Below the pieces are notes generated by a model. It had not been told where the DNA came from and ran no database searches. It worked only from the letters and a program-made list of their open reading frames with translations. Shown here piece by piece: positions 6,808 through 14,340 of a DNA stretch of 15,589 nucleotides (position 1 is its first letter; each line of letters opens with the position of its first letter). A program made the translations under genes and the position numbers. Origin of the DNA: Chitinophagaceae bacterium (lineage in GTDB: Bacteria > Bacteroidota > Bacteroidia > Chitinophagales > Chitinophagaceae); NCBI GenBank assembly GCA_003455235.1, contig DMRT01000200.1, positions 1 through 15,589 on the forward strand. Direction: 5' to 3'.

Positions 6808-7491
6808 ATGAAGCGTATCCTTTTATGTGTTGCCATCTTCTCGTATGCTGCTACCGCCATCGGTCAGCGTATATCCAAGATCACCCTAAGCGGGAACGGG
6901 CAGGTGGAGATGTTCTCTATCGGGCTCGATGAACAGGTGGAGATATATGTTACGAAGGAAGGCACCATCAGCAAATGGGGGTACGACCGGTACATCGGTT
7001 ACCAGGAAAACTATACCGGCAAACTGGATACCTATGCCGGCCGGGTGGAATACTACAGCCAGCTGGATGACGCCTCACTGCGGGGGAAAGTAAAATACAT
7101 CGGCAAAACACTTGTCACTTATTTCCCCTCTTACGAGAATGAAATGCTGCAGGGAAAAATCAAGAGTATCGGCAGCATCAGCTTTGATTATTATCTTTCG
7201 TATGAAGACGCCGCTTATAAGGGGTTGATAAAAACACTGGGCCCCAACAACCTTACCTGGTATGCATCATACGAAAATGAAGCATTGCGAGGTAAGCTGA
7301 AAACAATCGGATCCACGGCGCTTACTTATTATGGTTCCTTCGAGGATAAGGCCTTCCGCGGAAAAATAAAAAGCATCGACCGCTCCACAATCACCTACTA
7401 TTCTTCTTTTGAACAATTCAGCGGAGCCATGAAAACGGGTTCCTCCCTCCTCAATGCAAATGGCATTAAATATTACCTGAAGAACTATTGA
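6808..7491 (+). CDS. Secreted protein of 23-residue MORN-like repeats
   Basis: This 227-residue protein has a signal peptide cut at about AIG|QR (19/20). Residues 70-205 are tandem repeats whose central Gly falls at 93, 116, 139, 162 and 185, exactly 23 apart. The core is S[YF]E[ND]xAxxGK[ILV]K with a trailing IG and LTYY. More divergent units flank them, around Gly71 and Gly206. The period, the aromatic-x-[GS]-x-aromatic start and the Gly at position 12 resemble MORN repeats, which fold as stacked beta-hairpins, but the second MORN Gly is lost. I infer an elongated solenoid in the periplasm or outside the cell, suited to binding. The function is unknown. It stands between divergent cyclophilin and co-directional protease genes, with its own ribosome-binding site and likely terminator. 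Confidence 0.8.
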   Translation: MKRILLCVAIFSYAATAIGQRISKITLSGNGQVEMFSIGLDEQVEIYVTKEGTISKWGYDRYIGYQENYTGKLDTYAGRVEYYSQLDDASLRGKVKYIGKTLVTYFPSYENEMLQGKIKSIGSISFDYYLSYEDAAYKGLIKTLGPNNLTWYASYENEALRGKLKTIGSTALTYYGSFEDKAFRGKIKSIDRSTITYYSSFEQFSGAMKTGSSLLNANGIKYYLKNY

Positions 7492-7497
7492 TCCTTG

Positions 7498-7526
7498 CGG
7501 CCATTTTTTCCACAGGGCCGTTTTTT
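7498..7526 (+). terminator. Probable terminator of the repeat protein gene
   Basis: CGGCC (7498-7502) pairs with GGCCG (7516-7520) across a 13-base loop and is followed by six T residues (7521-7526). The stem is short, but it lies seven bases past the stop codon. Confidence 0.5.
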
Positions 7527-7540
7527 CTATTACTGATCCT

Positions 7541-7587
7541 TAACCGGTTAACCCGGTTATCGTATAATACCCATCTCCATGTGGGTA
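7541..7587. repeat. Two further hairpins in the gap before the protease gene
   Basis: TAACCGG (7541-7547) pairs with CCGGTTA (7553-7559), and TACCCA (7568-7573) pairs with TGGGTA (7582-7587), the second followed by GTTTTA. Both are upstream of the protease promoter and could be operator dyads or back-up terminators. Confidence 0.4.
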
Positions 7588-7596
7588 GTTTTACTA

Positions 7597-7628
7597 TTTG
7601 ACGGCCGCTTTTCTTATTATAGATTTAG
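7597..7628 (+). promoter_or_regulatory. Promoter of the reprolysin-like protease
   Basis: TTTG at 7597-7600, a 19-base spacer and TAGATTTA at 7620-7627 match the Bacteroidetes promoter pattern with one mismatch in the -7 element. The ATG at 7662 lies 34 bases downstream, which gives a leader of about 28 bases. Confidence 0.6.
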
Positions 7629-7661
7629 CCTTCCATTTTCCAGTTTAAAAACCAACCCCAG

Positions 7662-10628
7662 ATGAAAAAATATATACTCCTGATCCTGGTATCGGTATTG
7701 ATTACCGGTGCCGGATTTTCCCAAACAGATAAATACTGGTCGGCCAGCAGCGAAAGCCGAGGAAATATTGTTACCGACAAAGCGGTAGCCCGCTTGTCGT
7801 ACCCGAAAGAATTCCGGCTGTACAACCTGGTGATTGAACCGCTCCGCCAGGAATTGTTTTCTGTCACTGACCGGTCGGCCAAACATTCCACCGTTATTTC
7901 CCTGCCCAATGCCGATGGTAATATCGAGCAGTTTGAAGTGTACGAAGCATCGAACTTTGAACCGGAACTGCAGGCCCGCTTCCCGCAGATCAGGGCTTAT
8001 ACCGGTAAGGGCATCACTGACCAGTATGCCATGCTTAAACTGAGTATCTCTCCACAGGGAATTCAAACCATGGTGTTCCGCACCGACCGGGAGAATGAAT
8101 TCATCGAACCCTATTCAAAAGATCATAGTGTATATGCTGTATACCGTTCGCACCGTGAAAAGGGCAGACTGCCCTGGACCTGTTCAACCGAAGAGCAGCA
8201 ATACGATGCACAGTTAAAAGCGCAGCTTCCCGTATCAAATGCAACGGGCAGTTCAACCGGCCAGTTAAAAACCATGCGTTTGGCGCAGTCGTGCAATGGT
8301 GAATACGCCAACTGGTTTGGCGCCACCAGTGCTGCGGATGTGGCATTGGTATTGGCGGCTTATAATGCCACCCTTACCCGTTGTAACGGTTGCTACGAAA
8401 AAGACCTGGCCCTGCACCTGAACCTGATTGCCAATACCACTTCGGTTATTTATTATAATCCCTCAACAGATCCTTATTCAACCACGCTCAGCCAGTGGAA
8501 CCTGCAGCTGCAGCAAACACTCACCAACATAATCGGCAATGCCAATTACGATATCGGCCATATGTTTGGTGCATCGGGTGGCGGTGGAAATGCCGGGTGC
8601 ATTGGTTGTGTATGTACCAACCCGGCCAACAGTTCATCATTGGGTAAAGGAGCCGGCATCACTTCTCCTGCCGACGGAATTCCGCAGGGAGATAATTTTG
8701 ATATCGATTATGTGGCGCATGAAGTAGGTCACCAGCTGGGAGGCAATCATACCTTTTCCATGTCGCTGGAAGGAACAGGGCAAAATAAAGAAGTGGGTTC
8801 GGGCATCACCATCATGGGATATGCCGGTATCACATCGCAGGATGTGGCCCCGCATTCCATTGACATCTTTCACGAAACCACCATTGCGCAGATACAGGCC
8901 AACCTGGCCGGTAAAACCTGCCCGGTATCTACCGACATCACCGCCAATAACGTGGCGCCCGTAATAGAACCACTCAGCAACTATACCATTCCCATCAGCA
9001 CCCCATTTGCACTCACCGGTTCGGCAACCGATGCCAATGGTGATGCACTTACATATTGCTGGGAACAGAATGATAACTCCACCACATCCGGTACCGGCAG
9101 TGTGGCTTCGCCCACCAAGGCTACCGGGCCCAACTGGTTGTCGTTTTCGCCAACCGCATCCGGAACCCGTTTATTCCCAAGGCTGTCAACCATCCTCGCT
9201 GGTTTAAATGTAACAGGGCCATTGCCGGGTGGTGATGCCGGTGCCAATATAGAAGCGCTGAGTTCAGTTTCCCGTACCCTCAATTTCCGATTAACGGTAC
9301 GGGATAATCATGCATACAGTTCAGTATCGCCAATCGCCATTGGTCAAACAGCTTTTGCCGATGCCGTGGTTACTGTAACCAATACCGCCGGTCCGTTTGC
9401 TGTAACAGCTCCCAATACTGCTGTTACCTGGAGTGCAGGCGGCAGCGCCACCGTTACCTGGAGTGTGAATGGCACCAATGCAGGCTCGGTGAACTGTGCA
9501 ACGGTGAACATTTTATTATCCACCGATGGGGGACAAACCTTCCCAACGGTACTTGCATCAGCAACGGCCAACGACGGATCGGAGCTGATCAGCGTTCCTG
9601 CTTCACAAAGCACTACCTGCCGTGTGAAGGTGGAAGCCGTGGGTAATATATTCTTTGATATTTCAAACACCAACTTTACCATTGGAGCTCCGGCATTATG
9701 CGGTGATGCAACCGGGTTAACAGCATCTGCTGTAACTCAAACATCGGCTACCATCAGCTGGAATGCGGTGACCAGCGCCAATAATTACGATGTGGATTAT
9801 AAAGCTGCATCTTCATCTACCTGGATCAATGCCGCTACGGCCACTACAGCTGTTTCAGTAGACCTGTCTGGCTTAACCGCCTCCACCGTGTACGACTGGA
9901 GGGTTCGTGCCAACTGTACAGAAGGCGCCGGTAATTATGTGCAGTCGCAGTTCACTACGGCCACTCCGCCGGTTGTGTGCCCGGGTCCATATGACATAAG
10001 TACCAACGGAAGCATTTCCGGTGCGGCTGTCATTCCATTAAATACCGACATCAAGGGGCTGGTTAATCCATCGGGTGATAACGACTATTACAAATTTGTA
10101 ATCACAACGGGTGGAACCATCACCATGACATTAACCACGCTGCCAGCCAACTATCACCTGCGCCTGCTGAACAGCAGCGGAAGCACCCTGCAAACATCCA
10201 GCAACAGCGGCACCAGCAATGAAACCATCAACAGAACCGTTGCCGCGGGCACCTATTACGCCCGTGTATACCCCAGCAATAACAATAACTGGAATGCTTC
10301 AAGCTGTTATACACTGCGGGTTCAAACAGGTACTGCCAGCCGCGGAGAAACCAACGAGGATGTATTGTTTGCCAATAACTGGATATCGATCTTCCCCAAC
10401 CCGGTGGCTACGGTAGCCAACCTGCGTTTCAATTCGGATGTATCACGTATGGTAACCGTAAGCGTGGTAAACCAGGATGGCATGACGGTATTGAGCAGGA
10501 ATATGCAGGTGAATGAAGGAGAGAATGTGCGTCAGCTGGATGTTCGTTCACTGTCGAATGGTATGTACTTTATCCGCATACAGAACGGACCGGATGTTCA
10601 GATGGCAAAGATTGTTGTCCGCAAATAA
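7662..10628 (+). CDS. Secreted reprolysin-like (M12B) metalloprotease with FN3, PPC and T9SS sorting domains
   Basis: This 988-residue protein begins with a signal peptide (GFS|QT at about residue 20) and a propeptide-like region to about residue 200. The catalytic domain holds the metzincin zinc motif HEVGHQLGGNH at 353-363, with Glu354 as general base, and a Met-turn IMGYA around Met385. Several Cys pairs precede the motif (GCIGCVC). An Ig/PKD-like stretch follows (about 420-670), then a fibronectin III domain (about 677-770), a pre-peptidase C-terminal domain (about 775-890) and a type A T9SS sorting domain (about 900-988) opening with ISIFPNPV and ending MYFIRIQNG...KIVVRK. It should cross the outer membrane through the type IX system and degrade extracellular protein. 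A good promoter precedes it and a strong terminator follows. The substrate cannot be told. Confidence 0.93.
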   Translation: MKKYILLILVSVLITGAGFSQTDKYWSASSESRGNIVTDKAVARLSYPKEFRLYNLVIEPLRQELFSVTDRSAKHSTVISLPNADGNIEQFEVYEASNFEPELQARFPQIRAYTGKGITDQYAMLKLSISPQGIQTMVFRTDRENEFIEPYSKDHSVYAVYRSHREKGRLPWTCSTEEQQYDAQLKAQLPVSNATGSSTGQLKTMRLAQSCNGEYANWFGATSAADVALVLAAYNATLTRCNGCYEKDLALHLNLIANTTSVIYYNPSTDPYSTTLSQWNLQLQQTLTNIIGNANYDIGHMFGASGGGGNAGCIGCVCTNPANSSSLGKGAGITSPADGIPQGDNFDIDYVAHEVGHQLGGNHTFSMSLEGTGQNKEVGSGITIMGYAGITSQDVAPHSIDIFHETTIAQIQANLAGKTCPVSTDITANNVAPVIEPLSNYTIPISTPFALTGSATDANGDALTYCWEQNDNSTTSGTGSVASPTKATGPNWLSFSPTASGTRLFPRLSTILAGLNVTGPLPGGDAGANIEALSSVSRTLNFRLTVRDNHAYSSVSPIAIGQTAFADAVVTVTNTAGPFAVTAPNTAVTWSAGGSATVTWSVNGTNAGSVNCATVNILLSTDGGQTFPTVLASATANDGSELISVPASQSTTCRVKVEAVGNIFFDISNTNFTIGAPALCGDATGLTASAVTQTSATISWNAVTSANNYDVDYKAASSSTWINAATATTAVSVDLSGLTASTVYDWRVRANCTEGAGNYVQSQFTTATPPVVCPGPYDISTNGSISGAAVIPLNTDIKGLVNPSGDNDYYKFVITTGGTITMTLTTLPANYHLRLLNSSGSTLQTSSNSGTSNETINRTVAAGTYYARVYPSNNNNWNASSCYTLRVQTGTASRGETNEDVLFANNWISIFPNPVATVANLRFNSDVSRMVTVSVVNQDGMTVLSRNMQVNEGENVRQLDVRSLSNGMYFIRIQNGPDVQMAKIVVRK

Positions 10629-10657
10629 GAAAAGTTTTTGAGCCATACCCTATAAAC

Positions 10658-10687
10658 GGGGCTGCCTGTTCAGGCAGCCCCTCTTTC
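10658..10687 (+). terminator. Strong terminator after the metalloprotease
   Basis: GGGGCTGCCT (10658-10667) and AGGCAGCCCC (10672-10681) form a perfect 10-bp stem with a four-base loop, followed by a T-rich tail. It lies 29 bases past the stop, in the 82-base gap between two convergent genes. Confidence 0.85.
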
Positions 10688-10710
10688 ATTATAACAAGAT
10701 GCGCTGTATT

Positions 10711-13011
10711 TTATTTGGAAAGATAGGGCGGCGGGATGGGCTGATCCTTTGTTTCCTCATCCCAGGTGATGCTCATGATAAACCATCTTCCTTTTTCTTT
10801 CACCAGCTCAATGCTGTTGATGCCCCGCTTGGTCATTGGTGGGGTGGTGCCGGCTACAAATTCATAAGCGGTGAATACCTGCGCCACATTGCCGAACTCA
10901 TTTACCTTTCGCCCGATTTCTTTTTCATTAAATGAATTCTGCATGAAGAAGGGGCCGTTGTTCTGCACATACTGCGCCGGAGAAAATTTCCGCAACTCCC
11001 GCTTTGCTGTAAAGGCAGCCATAAATGCATCGGGATGAAACAGGCTGCGGAAACGGTTCCAGTCCCTGGGACCTGCCGGCCCGGAGATCACCTCATACAG
11101 GGCTTTGATGACGGGATCAATGCCTGACACATCAGCCGGGCTGGCATTGGGTAAAGCCGCAGCATGATTATTAAGCCAGGCATTACGCACTTTTAATTGT
11201 GCTGCCGACGGGTTGGATAAAAACCGCAGCACATGTTTGCGGGTCTTCTCAATCTTCACAGCAGATGTACGAAGGGTTACTGTTTGGTTTTTTCCATCGG
11301 CATCTTTCCGGTTTACCCGGATGCTGAGTACATCACCTTCTTTCAGTACAGCATATACATGTTCCAGCACCTCCCCGAAGTTATCGGAGGTAATCACTGA
11401 GTCGTTGATGCTTACCAGTTCATCGCCTTCCTGGTAACCCAATTTTTCCCCCACTGCATTCATACCCTTCACGCCAACCTTTATTTTTCCATCGGCTGTC
11501 GGATTGATCTGCACCCCGCCGATGCTGAACTCCCGGTAGGTTTCTGCAGGCAGGTATTCCACCCCCGCCATGGCAAAAAAACGGTTGTAGGGAATGGGGT
11601 TGCCATGCTCTACGTAGTCGGTAAAGAAATCCCTCACCGGCGCAAAGGTCATTTCTTCAATCACGCCGAACAGTTCTTCATCTTCAAAAAATTTATCCTT
11701 GCCGTATTCTATGGAAAGATCATGCTTCAGGTTTTTAATGCCGTACTGGCCACCGGAAAGCTGCAGTAAATAAAGATCGAGGCAGGCGGAGATGAGTGCT
11801 CCCTTCATGTATACATTCAGGTATTGCGGCGCCCATTTACCGGCGCTTTCCTTACTCAGCTCCACAAAAGAAAGCGTATCGTTCATGAACGAGCGGGAAT
11901 AGTTGATCTTTTCGGCCAGGGTTTGCAGGAACTGTTCCGGTGTTTTCAATCCCGACCATACCTGCACATGATGCGCCGTGTATTCGGTGCTTCCTTCATA
12001 CAGCCATACGTGTTTGGATAAAACCGTTTCGTTGAAGTTAAACTCCTTCACTTCCCGTGAACTGATGGTAAGCGGGGTGATGATGTGAAAGAATTCATGG
12101 GAAGAAATATCTACCACGTTTTCGATGATCTTTTTTTCGGGCGCTTCATTCAGCGCATAAAAAGAAGAGTAGGAGTGTTCCCAGGCTCCGGTAATGGCGA
12201 GCCGTTTCTGTTCCCCGTTGAAATAATAGATGAATGCGTATTTGTCAACCGGCAGCCGGCCGCCGAGGTACTCATTGGAACCCTGCAATAGCTTATTCAA
12301 ACCGGCGGCGATGAATTTGGAACTGACTTCCTTCTTTGGTGAATACACGGCCACCACCACATCGGCATTACCCACCCTGATTACCGTGGTATCGGGGAGC
12401 GAAAACATAATCGGCGAGTCATACAGGTGGTCGGCATTGCGGCAGATGAATTTGTCGCTGGTACTGCTTGTTTCGGCAGCTTTTAACCCGGTTGCGGCAT
12501 AAAATCCGGCGGGCTTGGTAAAGGAAATTTCAAAGGGGATCTTCTTCATGCCGTCGAAATAGCCGAAGAGGCCTGGTGTGTTGATCACGAAATTCTTTCC
12601 TTCTTCAAAGCTGGTGCCGCACATGGGATACACCATATTCTTCAGCGATGCATCCCAGGTATCTTCTACCTGGTAACGGATGTGGTGAACTTTGTTGGCT
12701 TTTTTAATAAGCCAGGCATTGTCGCCCGATTGAGTTACCGGCAACTCCTTACCACCTTTATCAAATGCCTTCAGCAGGTGAACGTATTTACCATAATTGC
12801 TGTTCATATAAGTGCCCGGAACGATCTTGGGCAGGTAAAAACTAATTTCTTTTTTATCCACAGGCGGGCATTCCAGTTCCACGGTAAGCTGGTCGTCGGT
12901 TACCCGGGTAAGGTCTACATGGTATTTATATGATTGCTGGGCTGTTGCCGGGACAGCAGTGATAAAAATGGCAATGCCGGCGGTGAGCAGTCTGATTGTT
13001 TTCCGATTCAT
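10711..13011 (-). CDS. M61-family aminopeptidase-like protein with PDZ and NTF2-like C-terminal domains
   Basis: This 766-residue protein has a signal peptide (ATA|QQ after residue 24). The N-terminal beta-rich domain (about 25-210) and the following gluzincin domain match the M61 (glycyl aminopeptidase) architecture: HEFFH at 305-309 and WLYEGSTEY with Glu339 as third zinc ligand. A PDZ domain spans about 497-585 (VKGMNAVGEKLGYQEGDELVSIND). The last part, about 630-760, looks like an NTF2/SnoaL-type fold (ALYEVISG, DWNRFRSLFHPDAF, closing WFIMSITWDEE), which is not part of the usual M61 chain. I infer a periplasmic peptidase with a peptide-binding PDZ and an added ligand or dimer domain. ATG at 13011 was chosen because the signal peptide starts there; the longer frame to 13119 overlaps the GNAT gene. 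Confidence 0.88.
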   Translation of the reverse strand: MNRKTIRLLTAGIAIFITAVPATAQQSYKYHVDLTRVTDDQLTVELECPPVDKKEISFYLPKIVPGTYMNSNYGKYVHLLKAFDKGGKELPVTQSGDNAWLIKKANKVHHIRYQVEDTWDASLKNMVYPMCGTSFEEGKNFVINTPGLFGYFDGMKKIPFEISFTKPAGFYAATGLKAAETSSTSDKFICRNADHLYDSPIMFSLPDTTVIRVGNADVVVAVYSPKKEVSSKFIAAGLNKLLQGSNEYLGGRLPVDKYAFIYYFNGEQKRLAITGAWEHSYSSFYALNEAPEKKIIENVVDISSHEFFHIITPLTISSREVKEFNFNETVLSKHVWLYEGSTEYTAHHVQVWSGLKTPEQFLQTLAEKINYSRSFMNDTLSFVELSKESAGKWAPQYLNVYMKGALISACLDLYLLQLSGGQYGIKNLKHDLSIEYGKDKFFEDEELFGVIEEMTFAPVRDFFTDYVEHGNPIPYNRFFAMAGVEYLPAETYREFSIGGVQINPTADGKIKVGVKGMNAVGEKLGYQEGDELVSINDSVITSDNFGEVLEHVYAVLKEGDVLSIRVNRKDADGKNQTVTLRTSAVKIEKTRKHVLRFLSNPSAAQLKVRNAWLNNHAAALPNASPADVSGIDPVIKALYEVISGPAGPRDWNRFRSLFHPDAFMAAFTAKRELRKFSPAQYVQNNGPFFMQNSFNEKEIGRKVNEFGNVAQVFTAYEFVAGTTPPMTKRGINSIELVKEKGRWFIMSITWDEETKDQPIPPPYLSK

Positions 13012-13096
13012 GTATTTTGTTTTTTTGGCTGGCGTAAAGAAAATCATTTTTTTGATGGACTGCTTGCCGTTCCTACATTTCATAAAAGGACTGTTT

Positions 13097-13558
13097 TTAC
13101 AATCCCTTCCGCATGGCAAGCATGTGTTTTACAAAGCCCGCCCGTTCATACGCATGGATGGCGGGTTCATTCTGCTGGTAAACATCCAGCCGAAGTTCCC
13201 GGATATTGCGGGCAGCAGCCCAGTCGGCCAGGCGATCCATGATCATTTTATTGACGCCTTTTCCACGAAACTGCGGCATTACATACATGAAGCCCAGGTA
13301 GGCATGCTGCCGGTGCTGCAGGTATGGTTTGGCTTCTTCAATGCGTGCATAACCGCTGCCGATGAGCTGTTCATCACATTCGGCCACCACCAGTTCAATA
13401 TGATCCGCCGCAAGCATCAGTTCAATGTCATAGTAGCGGGTGGGTTCTGTTTTTAATGTGGGGTCAAAGGGACGTTCGGTACTGATGACCCCCTGTTCAA
13501 AATCAAGAAGCTTTGGGAGGTCGGTTTGCACCGCTTTTCGTATGAGTATATTTTCCAT
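13097..13558 (-). CDS. GNAT family N-acetyltransferase
   Basis: This 153-residue protein is a single GNAT domain. The N-terminal strand ENILIRKAVQTDLPKLLDFE is typical. Motif A is GFMYVMPQFRGKGVNKMIMDRL (89-110), with the acetyl-CoA loop RGKG at 98-101. Motif B is NEPAIHAYERAGF (130-142). It should acetylate an amine with acetyl-CoA in the cytoplasm; the substrate cannot be inferred. ATG at 13558 starts the domain directly. A TAATTTTA octamer on the minus strand (13570-13563) ends four bases before it, which would imply an almost leaderless transcript if it is a -7 box. It lies 85 bases upstream of the M61 gene on the same strand, so co-transcription is possible but their roles do not obviously match. 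Confidence 0.9.
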   Translation of the reverse strand: MENILIRKAVQTDLPKLLDFEQGVISTERPFDPTLKTEPTRYYDIELMLAADHIELVVAECDEQLIGSGYARIEEAKPYLQHRQHAYLGFMYVMPQFRGKGVNKMIMDRLADWAAARNIRELRLDVYQQNEPAIHAYERAGFVKHMLAMRKGL

Positions 13559-13644
13559 CCTGTAAAATTAGAATTCCATTAGATAAGTCCAGTCACTAAA
13601 ATGGAATCTGTAACTTGCCCCTTGCGCATAAAATAGTTGCAGGA

Positions 13645-14340
13645 ATGGAAGCTGCCAGGATATTAATTGTAGAAGACGAACGTAAAATCGCTGATACCTT
13701 ACAGGTGGGACTCACAGAAAACGGGTACCAGGTGCAGGTAGCGTACGACGGAGGTATGGGTTTACATCATTTTACCACAGGCCGGTTTAATCTCCTCATC
13801 CTGGACATCAACCTGCCCGGCATCAGCGGACTGGAGATATGCCGGAAAGTGCGGCAGCAGGACAGTTCTCTGCCGGTGATGATGCTTACCTCAATGGGAG
13901 CCCTGGCCGATAAAGTGGAAGGGTATAATGTTGGTGCGGACGACTACCTGGTAAAACCGTTTGAGTTTAAAGAGCTTCTGCTGAAGATAAATGTATTGCT
14001 TAAACGGAGCAAGCAGGCGCAGCAGGCTCAAGCAAATATATTACAGGTGGCCGACCTGGTGATGAATGCAGACAGTAAGGAAGTATGGCGGGGCAGCACC
14101 CGAATCAATCTTACCGCCAAGGAATTTCAGTTACTTGAATATTTCCTGCACAACCAGAACAAAGTGGTTTCCCGGGCCGAGATAGCACTGAATGTATGGG
14201 GCATTGATTTTGATACCAACACCAATATCATCGACGTGTATATCAACTACCTGCGCAACAAGATTGATAAGCATTTTTCTCCCCGTCTTATTCATACCCA
14301 GATGGGCATGGGCTATATCCTTAAAATAAAGGAAAGCTGA
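13645..14340 (+). CDS. OmpR/PhoB-family response regulator
   Basis: This 231-residue protein has a receiver domain (1-120) with acidic pocket Glu10-Asp11, phosphoacceptor Asp54 in ILDINLPG, Thr82 in MMLTS, and Lys104 in DDYLVKPF. A winged-helix DNA-binding domain of OmpR type follows (about 130-229), with LTAKEFQLLEYF, VVSRAEI and the recognition-helix segment NIIDVYINYLRNKID, ending MGMGYIL. It should act as a transcription factor controlled by the downstream kinase. ATG at 13645 fits the receiver start; a TTG at 13615 would add ten residues without a domain. The stop overlaps the kinase start as ATGA, which implies translational coupling. Targets cannot be told from this window. Confidence 0.95.
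   Translation: MEAARILIVEDERKIADTLQVGLTENGYQVQVAYDGGMGLHHFTTGRFNLLILDINLPGISGLEICRKVRQQDSSLPVMMLTSMGALADKVEGYNVGADDYLVKPFEFKELLLKINVLLKRSKQAQQAQANILQVADLVMNADSKEVWRGSTRINLTAKEFQLLEYFLHNQNKVVSRAEIALNVWGIDFDTNTNIIDVYINYLRNKIDKHFSPRLIHTQMGMGYILKIKES

Noticed and set aside
6420..6932. Plus-strand open frame through the cyclophilin into the repeat protein gene
   Set aside because: It is antisense to the cyclophilin and has no recognisable domain; the repeat-protein frame with signal peptide and Shine-Dalgarno explains the region better.
13012..13119. Longer start for the M61 gene
   Set aside because: It would bury the signal peptide 36 residues inside and overlap the GNAT gene.
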